A DNA stretch of 5,610 nucleotides from an uncultured Chloroflexota bacterium (GTDB lineage Bacteria; Chloroflexota; Dehalococcoidia; Lucifugimonadales; CAJWER01). The translations under genes were made by a program, and so were the position numbers. Of the stretch, positions 1 through 5,589 are shown piece by piece. Position 1 is the first letter of the stretch, and each line of letters opens with the position of its first letter. The stretch is from contig CAJWER010000199.1 in assembly GCA_913030785.1 (NCBI GenBank), forward strand, positions 1 to 5,610, given 5' to 3'. Below the pieces are notes generated by a model that saw only the letters and a program-made list of their open reading frames with translations, searched no databases and had not been told where the DNA came from.

Positions 1-1
1 C

Positions 2-1480
2 TTGTTCTCCTTCACGCCGGACGCCATGCCCCTCCTGGGCGAATCTGACGAGGTCCGCGGCTTCTGGTCGGCAGAAGCGGTCTGGGTCGCTCACGCCGGC
101 GGAATCGCCAGGGCGGTCGCGGAGTGGATAGTCGAGGGCTCGCCATCGCTGGATCTCCGCGAGTGTGACATCAACCGCTTCCACCCCCACGCGCGCACGC
201 GATCGTATTCGCTTGCCCGCGGGGTCGAGCAGTACAGCGAAGGGCCGCAAGTCCATCACCCTCTCGACCAGATGTACACATCGAGAGACATGCGGCTCAG
301 TCCCTTCCACGCGAGGGAGAACGCTCTTGGTGCCGTCTTTTTCGAGAGCGCCGGCTGGGAGATTCCCCAGTGGTACGAGGCCAACGGGTCGCTACTCGAC
401 GCCTACGAAGAGCCGTGGCGTGACCGTAAAGGCTGGGCCGCGCGAAACTGGTCGCCCATCGTGGGTGCTGAGCACCGTACAGCACGAGAAAGGGCCGCGA
501 TCTTCGACGTCACCGCGATCACAAAGCTCGAGGTCGAGGGACCCGGGACGCTTGCTTTCCTGCAGCACCTGACGGCCAACCAGATGGATCAGCCCGTCGG
601 CCGGGTCACGTACACCTCGGTGTTGGACGAGCAGGGCGCCATCATGTGTGATCTGACGGTGACGAGGCTGGAAACTGACCGCTTCATGGTCATGACCAGC
701 ACCGGATACGGCTATCGTGACCTCAAGTGGTTCCGCGACCATATGCCCGACGACGACTCCGTTAGCATCGAGGACGTGAGCAGCGATCTCGGCTGTCTGT
801 GCCTGTGGGGACCCAGGGCCCGCGACATCATGGCCGCGGTGAGCGACGACGATTTCTCAAATTACGCGTTCCCCTATCGAGGCGCGCGCTACGTAACCAT
901 AGTCGGGGTCCGCGTGCTTGCTATCAGGCTCTCCTATGTAGGAGAGCTCGGCTGGGAGCTGTACGTGCCCAACGAGCACGGCGCCGCACTGTGGGACGCG
1001 CTGTGGGAGGCAGGTCGTCCCCACGGACTCATTGCCGCCGGCTCCGGCGCATTCACATCCATGAGGATCGAGAAGGGCTATCGCCTGTGGGGTACCGATA
1101 TTCACACCGAATACAACCCCTACGAGGCCGGTCTTGGATTCGCGGTGCGGCGTAACAAGGGTGATTTCATCGGCGAGGATGCCCTTGTGGCCGCCCGGAA
1201 GACCGGCATCGGGCAGATGCTCTGCTGTCTCACGCTCGAGGACCCGACTGCCGTGGTCATGGGCTCCGAGCCTATGATGCTTGGGGATCAGGTGCTCGGG
1301 TTCGTCACGAGCGCCGACTACGGCTACACTATCGGCAAGGGAATCGTCTACGGCTACCTGCCCATCGCATATTCAGAGCCTGGGACGAGGCTCGATATCA
1401 TGTACTTCAACGAACGGTATCCCGCCACTGTCGTAGAGGAGCCCTTGTACGACCCCGACGGCGCCAAAATGAGGGCATAA
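2..1480 (+). CDS. Dimethylglycine/sarcosine dehydrogenase-like FAD oxidoreductase with GcvT domain (5' partial)
   Basis: This is the C-terminal 492 residues of a larger flavoprotein whose N-terminal FAD-binding (GxGxxG) part lies off the left edge; the TTG at position 2 is an internal codon, not a start. Residues 1-60 are the tail of the DAO-type oxidoreductase domain (TPDAMPLLGES, then HAGGIARAVAEWI). Residues about 61-120 resemble the FAD-oxidoreductase central domain (RLSPFH, FFESAGWE). Residues about 125-385 are a GcvT aminomethyltransferase fold, with FDVTAITKLEVEGPG at 168-182, SYVGELGWELYVP at 311-323 and RIEKGYRLWGTDIHTEYNP at 355-373. The rest is the GcvT C-terminal barrel. D169 in FDVT aligns by eye with the conserved folate-site aspartate of the dimethylglycine oxidase family. 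Family members oxidatively demethylate N-methylated glycines (dimethylglycine, sarcosine) and pass the one-carbon unit to tetrahydrofolate. They are usually cytoplasmic in bacteria. The exact substrate cannot be read from this fragment. It abuts a homocysteine methyltransferase gene, which supports a one-carbon role. Confidence 0.9.
   Translation: MFSFTPDAMPLLGESDEVRGFWSAEAVWVAHAGGIARAVAEWIVEGSPSLDLRECDINRFHPHARTRSYSLARGVEQYSEGPQVHHPLDQMYTSRDMRLSPFHARENALGAVFFESAGWEIPQWYEANGSLLDAYEEPWRDRKGWAARNWSPIVGAEHRTARERAAIFDVTAITKLEVEGPGTLAFLQHLTANQMDQPVGRVTYTSVLDEQGAIMCDLTVTRLETDRFMVMTSTGYGYRDLKWFRDHMPDDDSVSIEDVSSDLGCLCLWGPRARDIMAAVSDDDFSNYAFPYRGARYVTIVGVRVLAIRLSYVGELGWELYVPNEHGAALWDALWEAGRPHGLIAAGSGAFTSMRIEKGYRLWGTDIHTEYNPYEAGLGFAVRRNKGDFIGEDALVAARKTGIGQMLCCLTLEDPTAVVMGSEPMMLGDQVLGFVTSADYGYTIGKGIVYGYLPIAYSEPGTRLDIMYFNERYPATVVEEPLYDPDGAKMRA
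1471..1475 (+). promoter_or_regulatory. Ribosome binding site of the homocysteine methyltransferase gene
   Basis: GAGGG lies inside the last codons of the upstream gene, 8 bases before ATG 1484 and 5 before GTG 1481. The spacing favours the ATG start. Confidence 0.5.
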
Positions 1481-2428
1481 GTGATGACGCAATCGATCGT
1501 CGCGAGGCTGGCGGGCGGAAAGAAGCTCCTGCTCGACGGCGGCACGGGCTCCGAGCTTCAGAGACGCGGCGTCAACATCTCCAAACGGGCTGCCGACGGT
1601 GGGCTCGGCGCCTGGTCGGCCACGGCCAACGTCGATGCGCCTGACGTCGTCCGAGCGGTCCACGAAGACTATCTCCGGTCAGGCGCCGACATCATCACGA
1701 CCAATAGCTTCTGGTCCAACCGCACCCGTCTGGGCCGCATCGGCCAGGCGGACCGAATGGAGGAGTACACGCGGATATCCGTAGAGCTGGCCCGCGAAGC
1801 CGTCGACGCGATCGGTTCCGACGCCTATGTTGCGGGCAGTATGGCCCCTCCGGACGGCAGACCGAAACCCGGCAATGCCGTGTCCTCCGCCGACCTGGCC
1901 ACGGAGTTCACGGACCAGGCCGCCGTCCTCGCCGAGGCAGGCGCAGATCTGATCCTGCTTGAGTACGTCAGCTCCATCGACGAGGCAACAACACTGGTCA
2001 CCGCCGCCGCCAAGACTGGGCTGCCGGTCTTCCTCGGCCTAAAACACTTCGACGGAGCCGGCACATTGCGCTCCAAGGAGAGCGCCATCGGGGCCGTCGA
2101 CGCCGTCGCGACCCTGCCGGTCGCAGCGGTCCTGGACATGTGCAGCCCTCCAGATGAGATTACCGCCGTTCTCCCCCAGCTGCGATCGGCATTCGAAGGC
2201 CCGCTTGGCGCATATGCCAACATCGGCTACGGCCAGGACCCGAATGCCCGCGGCGACACCACCAAGCAGTGGCACCGCATCGACATCGGCGCCAATACCC
2301 CAGGCCGGTACGCAGACTATGCCCGGGGTTGGCTCGCCGAGGGCGCCCAGATCATCGGAGGCTGCTGCGCCTCCACCCCCGAGCACATCGCCGCCCTACG
2401 GGCCCTGATTCCTACCACCGGGCACTAG
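1481..2428 (+). CDS. Homocysteine S-methyltransferase family protein (BHMT/MmuM-like)
   Basis: A complete protein of 315 residues (314 if it starts at the second codon), the usual length for MmuM-type enzymes and shorter than mammalian BHMT (about 400). It is a TIM-barrel Zn-dependent methyltransferase. Visible are LLLDGGTGSELQRRG (16-30), the TTNSF substrate loop (near 73-77), LLEYVSSIDEA, and the three expected zinc cysteines: C221 in LDMCSPPDE and C295-C296 in IIGGCCASTPEHI. The reaction is methyl transfer to homocysteine to give methionine. The donor (S-methylmethionine, betaine, another sulfonium or quaternary amine) cannot be decided from sequence. The GTG at 1481 follows directly on the TAA of the upstream gene. 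The ATG at 1484 is the better start, because GAGGG at 1471-1475 then sits 8 bases upstream. The tight junction implies co-transcription and translational coupling with the dimethylglycine dehydrogenase-like gene, so a betaine-type methyl donor is a reasonable but unproven inference. Confidence 0.92.
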   Translation: MMTQSIVARLAGGKKLLLDGGTGSELQRRGVNISKRAADGGLGAWSATANVDAPDVVRAVHEDYLRSGADIITTNSFWSNRTRLGRIGQADRMEEYTRISVELAREAVDAIGSDAYVAGSMAPPDGRPKPGNAVSSADLATEFTDQAAVLAEAGADLILLEYVSSIDEATTLVTAAAKTGLPVFLGLKHFDGAGTLRSKESAIGAVDAVATLPVAAVLDMCSPPDEITAVLPQLRSAFEGPLGAYANIGYGQDPNARGDTTKQWHRIDIGANTPGRYADYARGWLAEGAQIIGGCCASTPEHIAALRALIPTTGH

Positions 2429-2434
2429 GGAGAG
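2428..2434 (+). promoter_or_regulatory. Ribosome binding site of the GNAT gene
   Basis: GGGAGAG overlaps the last base of the upstream TAG stop and is 8 bases from ATG 2443. It decides this start over longer in-frame alternatives inside the preceding gene. Confidence 0.65.
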
Positions 2435-2442
2435 AAGTTGAG

Positions 2443-3291
2443 ATGAGGCAGCCCCTCGAACTTACCGTCCGGCCACGGCAAACACGGTCACTCTCTGAGC
2501 TGTCCAGCGACGAGGTCGTGGCAACAATCGAGGCCGATCTCCGAAGAGCCTATCCGCCCCAGGGTGCGGCCATCTCCGAGTCAGACGGCCCTGACGCGAT
2601 TTGGCGAGTCACCGGCATTCCGGACAAGTACTTCAACAACGTCACCTACGCTAGTTGGCGATCCGCAGAGGCGGCTGACCACGTGGGCGACATGATCGAC
2701 GAGCTTGACGGCCACGGAGTCGACTACAGCTGGTGGATTGGCCCTTCCAGCTCCCCTGCCGAGCTCCCCGAGCTGCTAGAGGAGCTAGGCATGGTGTATC
2801 AGGAAGACTTTCCGGGCATGGCGATAGACCTTCGGACATTACCTGATGAGGTTTCAGCCGTAGGTGGCCTGGAAATATCTCGCGTTGATGACGCTGAGGG
2901 CCTTGCTCGCTTCTCCCACGCCTTCACCGTCGCGACCGACTCCGACCCTGCGGTTGAGCCCGGATTTTTCCGCCTGCTCACTGCGTCGGGCTACGGAGAG
3001 TCCGACCATTGGAGCCACTATACGGGGGCGATCAACGGGGAGGTTGTCGCAACCGCGTCGGCCTTCACCGGAGCCGGTGTAGCTGGAATCTATTGGGTCG
3101 CAACGATGCCGACCGAACGCCGACGGGGGATCGCCACGACCCTCGTCAGACACGTCCTTCAACTGGCACGAGCCGCCGGATTTACCATCGCCACGCTCCA
3201 ATCGTCCGAGGAGGGCCTGGGCCTGTACCAGGGGCTTGGCTTCCGCGAATACTGCCGCTTCCCCTTCTACGTCGGTCACCCACTTCGCTAA
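2443..3291 (+). CDS. GNAT family N-acetyltransferase
   Basis: A 282-residue protein. The C-terminal half (about 143-282) is a clear GNAT domain: strand EVVATASAFTGAGVAGIYWV (200-219), then the acetyl-CoA pyrophosphate loop TERRRGIATTLV (224-235, with R228-G229-I230-A231 in the Q/RxxGxG/A position), and the late motif SSEEGLGLYQGLGFREY (254-270). The N-terminal half (about 20-135) is less conserved and ends in LLEELGMVYQEDFPGMAIDL; a GNAT-like helix/strand pattern suggests a degenerate tandem domain. The start is ATG 2443, preceded by GGGAGAG at 2428-2434 with 8 bases of spacing. The reading frame is open further upstream, but that stretch lies inside the methyltransferase gene. The gene begins 14 bases after the methyltransferase stop, so it is probably in the same operon. 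The acceptor substrate (small amine, antibiotic or protein terminus) is unknown. The sequence shows no clear functional tie to the methyl-metabolism genes. Confidence 0.88.
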   Translation: MRQPLELTVRPRQTRSLSELSSDEVVATIEADLRRAYPPQGAAISESDGPDAIWRVTGIPDKYFNNVTYASWRSAEAADHVGDMIDELDGHGVDYSWWIGPSSSPAELPELLEELGMVYQEDFPGMAIDLRTLPDEVSAVGGLEISRVDDAEGLARFSHAFTVATDSDPAVEPGFFRLLTASGYGESDHWSHYTGAINGEVVATASAFTGAGVAGIYWVATMPTERRRGIATTLVRHVLQLARAAGFTIATLQSSEEGLGLYQGLGFREYCRFPFYVGHPLR

Positions 3292-3356
3292 CAACGAGCC
3301 GGTTGAGGTCACACTTGGACCGGTGCAGAGGTCTCCCAACTACTCCAAAACCCCGA

Positions 3357-3614
3357 ATGAAGCGAATGAACAGGAGCGCGGAAGTCGATGCCTGGTTCGC
3401 GGCGTTCGAGCATCCGCTCAAGGATGCGATGCTGCTCGTCAGGGACATTATCCTGAGGCAGACGACCGCATGACCAAGGTCGTGAATTGGAGCACACCGA
3501 CGCTAGTTTTCAAGGTCAATCTCGCAAGCCTGCAACCTCTCAGCAAGAGGTTCGTGAGCCTGATGTTCCATCGCGGATCGGACGTGCCGGGCGATCACCC
3601 ATTCCCAGAAGGTG
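3357..3614 (+). pseudogene. DUF1801-like protein, frameshifted and C-terminally truncated
   Basis: From ATG 3357 (or ATG 3366) the frame reads MNRSAEVDAWFAAFEHPLKD and AMLLVRDIIL, then ends at TGA 3471. The family-like continuation resumes one frame over from base 3455: EADDRMTKVVNWSTPTLVF, KVNLASLQPLSKRFVSLMFH, RGSDVPGDHP. A single missing base near 3453-3455 (CTGGAG becoming CTGAG) explains the break and restores RDIILEADDRMTK. After GDHPFPEGD the similarity to DUF1801 stops near 3610. The last third or so of the usual domain is missing, and a different reading frame with transporter-like sequence begins. DUF1801 proteins are small cytoplasmic proteins of poorly defined role, including the YdhG group. 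No good ribosome binding site precedes either ATG. The family call rests on recalled motif patterns and not on a search; decay is well supported by the frame switch. Confidence 0.7.
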
Positions 3615-3740
3615 ACGCGCCGTGTGGGCGGCGCAGTGGCAGGCACCGCGGGCATCGACTCCGTCTTCTACCTCTCGGGTGTTCTGGTACTTTTCGGGGG
3701 ATCACTGCTATATTTCAAACAAGCGCGACCTACTCTGTAG
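3615..3740 (+). pseudogene. Remnant of a membrane transporter C-terminus (possibly MFS)
   Basis: In the frame ending at TAG 3738-3740 the sequence reads VGGAVAGTAGIDSVFYLSGV followed by LVLFGGSLLYFKQARPTL. This is a long hydrophobic helix closed by a short basic tail, as at the end of major facilitator transporters. Upstream the same frame is interrupted by stops at 3555 and 3561, and the bases there belong to the DUF1801 remnant in another frame, so only the last helix or so survives. It was probably joined to the DUF1801 fragment by a deletion around 3605-3625. The MFS label is tentative: one helix is not diagnostic, and another polytopic membrane protein is possible. Confidence 0.4.
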
Positions 3741-3781
3741 CACCTCATTTGATAAATAATGCGAATATCAACCTATTAGTC

Positions 3782-3822
3782 ACCCCACATGCCCCTGCCT
3801 CTGGGGTCACGAGGGGTGGGGT
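3782..3822 (+). repeat. GC-rich imperfect inverted repeat (hairpin)
   Basis: ACCCCA (3782-3787) can pair with TGGGGT (3817-3822). After a 4-base bulge, CCCCT (3792-3796) can pair with AGGGG (3812-3816), leaving a 15-base loop that itself contains GGGG. No T-run follows, so it is a poor intrinsic terminator. It could be a structured leader of the cupin transcript or a protein-binding site. Confidence 0.45.
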
Positions 3823-3875
3823 TCCCGTGTGCTTAGCATAATACCTTTGTAGATTGGCTCCGTTAGCAGATATCC

Positions 3876-3880
3876 TGGAG
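3876..3880 (+). promoter_or_regulatory. Ribosome binding site of the cupin gene
   Basis: TGGAG six bases before ATG 3887. It selects this ATG over the upstream in-frame TTG at 3854. Confidence 0.6.
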
Positions 3881-3886
3881 AAATTA

Positions 3887-4222
3887 ATGTTTACCAGACT
3901 GTACACTGGCGAAGACGGACAGTCCCACTTCGAGGAGATTGATATGGACGTCGGGCAATTTCCGTGGGGTGAATTGAAAACGGCGACGGGAATCATGTTT
4001 AGAAAGGACGAGCCCGGCAAATTCATAGACTGGCATCCCGCCCCGAGGCGTCAGTTCATAGTCACCCTGTCCGGACTTGTCGAGATCGGACTCGGCGACG
4101 GAACCATACGCCAGTTCGGAACGGGGGATGTCATGCTGGCTGATGACACCACGGGGCACGGTCACACAACACTGGTTGTCGGCGACGTGATCAGGATATC
4201 GGTGGCTATACCCATCGACTGA
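3887..4222 (+). CDS. Small single-domain cupin protein
   Basis: A 111-residue protein matching the size and layout of small conserved-barrel cupins: GQSHFEEIDMD near the N-terminus, then FIDWHPAPRRQFIVTLSGLV (46-65) as the first cupin motif, GDGTIRQFGTGDVMLADD (70-87) as the turn between strands, and TGHGHTTLVVGD (89-100) as the second motif. H50, Q56 and H91/H93 are candidate metal or ligand contacts, although the first motif lacks the classic HxH pair. The start is ATG 3887, with TGGAG at 3876-3880 six bases upstream. A TTG at 3854 would extend the protein by 11 residues that lack cupin character. It stands alone between a decayed region and a promoter-bearing gene, so it is probably monocistronic. 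Enzyme or small-ligand sensor cannot be told apart from sequence, and no substrate is proposed. Confidence 0.85.
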   Translation: MFTRLYTGEDGQSHFEEIDMDVGQFPWGELKTATGIMFRKDEPGKFIDWHPAPRRQFIVTLSGLVEIGLGDGTIRQFGTGDVMLADDTTGHGHTTLVVGDVIRISVAIPID

Positions 4223-4260
4223 CCACCGGCAACAACGACCATGGCACGGCCTTAGTTCCG

Positions 4261-4297
4261 CTGCCTGGTTTGCCCAGGTAAACAACAGCCAGGGCAG
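4261..4297 (+). terminator. Possible hairpin region after the cupin gene
   Basis: CCTGG (4264-4268) pairs with CCAGG (4274-4278) over a 5-base loop. Alternatively CTGCCTGG (4261-4268) pairs with CCAGGGCAG (4289-4297) with one bulged base. Two competing stems with no following T-run make this at best a weak terminator. The CTGCC/GGCAG arms echo those of the promoter element downstream, so an operator role is an alternative. Confidence 0.3.
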
Positions 4298-4322
4298 CCA
4301 CTATCTCCTTGACTTTCAGGCT

Positions 4323-4342
4323 TATACTGCCCCCAGAGGCAG
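4323..4342 (+). promoter_or_regulatory. Promoter/operator-like element, copy 1 (TATACTGCC-N3-AGAGGCAG)
   Basis: TATACT (4323-4328) resembles a sigma-70 -10 box. CTGCC (4327-4331) and GGCAG (4338-4342) form a perfect 5-base inverted repeat separated by 6 bases, so the operator-like palindrome would straddle the predicted transcription start. The ATG of the lipoprotein gene is 29 bases past the hexamer. A near-identical arrangement occurs at 5556-5575. No good -35 lies 16-18 bases upstream; TTGACT at 4309-4314 is only 8 bases away, though the other copy has TTTGTC in the same place. Promoter function is inferred; the repetition is directly seen. Confidence 0.6.
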
Positions 4343-4357
4343 GGTGGTGCGGGGTAG

Positions 4358-5392
4358 ATGAGACATACGGCTGTACAGGTACTCGGGTTTTTGCTGCTTG
4401 CGGTAGTGGTGGCGTGTGGTGGTGGTACGTCTGAGGCTGATATTGATACCAATGTGGTCGGGGAGAACGGCATCGCCATCCGCGAGTTGCCTCCGGCAGT
4501 CGGTGGCCTGGGGGGGGCCTTTGACCAGTACGTGAACGTATTTGGCGTGCATATCGTCGCGACCAACGGCGTTCCACGCGACAGGCTGTTGCACGCAGCA
4601 AACGTGATGGCGCAGTACCTCGATAATGACCGCAACTCACTGCCGGACCACCCGATGGTGGTCGAGCAGATGGTCACGCATGACGCGGTCATCATCATGC
4701 CGGCGACCCAGTCAGATGCGCTACTTTTGTACCTCAAGCTACCTCTGCACATGCTGCGAGCTGGCGTGGGGCAGGAGCTCTACGGGGAGGAGACGGTGCC
4801 GCCGGGGCAGGCCGGCACCTTTGGCAGATTCGACGCGTCACTGGAGGAAATCCTGCACCTCATACAGAACGCTGGTTACGCGCAGGCCTATCCGGAAACG
4901 TTCGACTCGACGCATGAGTCCGAGTTGTTGCGTCTGAGCGACCAAGCGCGAGGTGGCACATTCGATGCTCCACCCGCGACTTACCCTGCTGAGGCGTGGT
5001 TCCACTATGATGACGAAACGTGCGACCGTGCCTGCAATGCCGATGAATACTTCTACTGGGCGTTGACGACACTCCTCGGGGGGCAGGCGGACCGCTGCGA
5101 TGAAATCGCGCGTGAGTGGGAACCATGCACCGCAGAGCAGCTTCGCAAGGTTGACCCCGAAATAGTAGCGCTGCTGACCGACCCGCAGTGGAAGCTGCCG
5201 ACGAAATTGCCGGACGGCAGCTATCAGGGTGTTCTGCCTGAGCCACAGAACCTCGGCGACACCCCCGGGCTACTCGCGAGGGACGGAGTTTCGCCACTCA
5301 ATCTAATAATTGGCGGAGCGGTTGCGGTTGCCATCGGTACTGTCCTCGCCGTCCTGTGGTATCGCCGCCGTGGCAGCGACGGGGCGGAGTGA
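4358..5392 (+). CDS. Predicted exported lipoprotein with C-terminal membrane helix, function unknown
   Basis: A 344-residue protein. Residues 1-20 are a lipoprotein signal: basic start, hydrophobic FLLLAVVVA, then lipobox VVA-C with C20 followed by GGGTSEAD. The mature part contains YLDNDRNSLPDHP (87-99), an EF-hand-like acidic calcium-loop pattern (D89, D91, N93, D97). It also has FDASLEEILHLIQNAGY (158-174), where E164-x-x-H167 looks like a zincin HExxH helix whose first histidine is replaced by E163. Further on are AWFHYDDETCDRACNADEYF (213-232) and C247/C257; these four cysteines could form disulfides outside the cell. Residues about 313-335 form a transmembrane helix (LNLIIGGAVAVAIGTVLAVLWY) followed by YRRRG, a basic stop-transfer signal. 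The protein may thus be anchored at both ends. I recognise this only as an uncharacterised family; peptidase activity is speculative. ATG 4358 is supported by the signal peptide and by G-rich sequence at 4341-4354. It is probably transcribed alone from the element at 4323. Confidence 0.8.
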   Translation: MRHTAVQVLGFLLLAVVVACGGGTSEADIDTNVVGENGIAIRELPPAVGGLGGAFDQYVNVFGVHIVATNGVPRDRLLHAANVMAQYLDNDRNSLPDHPMVVEQMVTHDAVIIMPATQSDALLLYLKLPLHMLRAGVGQELYGEETVPPGQAGTFGRFDASLEEILHLIQNAGYAQAYPETFDSTHESELLRLSDQARGGTFDAPPATYPAEAWFHYDDETCDRACNADEYFYWALTTLLGGQADRCDEIAREWEPCTAEQLRKVDPEIVALLTDPQWKLPTKLPDGSYQGVLPEPQNLGDTPGLLARDGVSPLNLIIGGAVAVAIGTVLAVLWYRRRGSDGAE

Positions 5393-5487
5393 GTCACTCG
5401 CAGGATCATCCGCCGGCAGCCAAATGGTGTCAGAGATGAAGTGTCCGTAGCCTTGTCAGCCGCGGGCAGCATCCTCGCTATCCACCT

Positions 5488-5553
5488 GCTAGCCCAGTCG
5501 CCCTAGCTGCTACCAACCCAGCCTAAGCCCTAGCCCCTTTCCTTTGTCCCTAG
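5488..5553 (+). repeat. CTAG-rich cluster with three CCCTAG copies
   Basis: CTAG occurs at 5489, 5503, 5530 and 5550. CCCTAG occurs at 5501, 5528 and 5548. GCTAG (5488-5492) and CTAGC (5503-5507) form a short inverted repeat with a 10-base loop. CTAG is generally rare in bacterial DNA, so four copies in 65 bases directly upstream of the second promoter-like element stand out. It could be an activator-binding array, a weak terminator for the preceding gene, or chance. Confidence 0.35.
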
Positions 5554-5555
5554 GC

Positions 5556-5575
5556 TATACTGCCGACAGAGGCAG
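5556..5575 (+). promoter_or_regulatory. Promoter/operator-like element, copy 2
   Basis: This matches copy 1: TATACTGCC, three variable bases, AGAGGCAG, with CTGCC (5560-5564) and GGCAG (5571-5575) as the inverted repeat. Similarity extends upstream (AGGC just before the hexamer) and downstream (GTxGTGC), and an ATG lies 28 bases past the hexamer at 5590. It probably drives a gene that begins at the right edge of the window. Confidence 0.6.
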
Positions 5576-5589
5576 CGTCGTGCTCGTCC

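Larger units (their letters stand above)
3741..3886 (+). other. Non-coding leader upstream of the cupin gene
   Basis: This stretch is distinctly more AT-rich at 3746-3779 and 3833-3886 than the flanking genes, and no convincing coding sequence was found. It contains weak promoter-like hexamers (TTGATA 3749-3754 with TATTAG 3774-3779, a long 19-base spacer; CATAAT 3837-3842 without a -35) and a GC-rich imperfect hairpin at 3782-3822. A promoter for the cupin gene probably lies here because the upstream genes are decayed, but no single site is firmly supported. Confidence 0.4.

Noticed and set aside
857..1105. Reverse-strand ORF inside the dehydrogenase gene
   Set aside because: It lies wholly within a well-supported coding domain and has no recognisable protein features.
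2269..2442. Upstream extension of the GNAT reading frame
   Set aside because: It lies within the methyltransferase coding region, has no GNAT-like sequence, and a good ribosome binding site precedes ATG 2443.
3236..3841. A single 201-residue + strand ORF
   Set aside because: Its first part overlaps the GNAT gene out of frame, only 3455-3611 looks like a real protein (DUF1801), and the tail is low-complexity noise; it is better read as pseudogene pieces.
3854..3886. TTG start giving a longer cupin protein
   Set aside because: The ATG at 3887 has a well-spaced TGGAG and the extra 11 residues add no cupin character.
4309..4328. TTGACT/TATACT as a classical sigma-70 promoter
   Set aside because: The spacer is only 8 bases, far below 16-18, so the TTGACT cannot be a normal -35; only the -10-like element is retained.
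4206..4752. Overlapping reverse-strand ORFs opposite the lipoprotein gene start
   Set aside because: Their translations are low-complexity and cysteine/serine/arginine-rich with no domain pattern, and the forward gene has a clear signal peptide; they are shadows.
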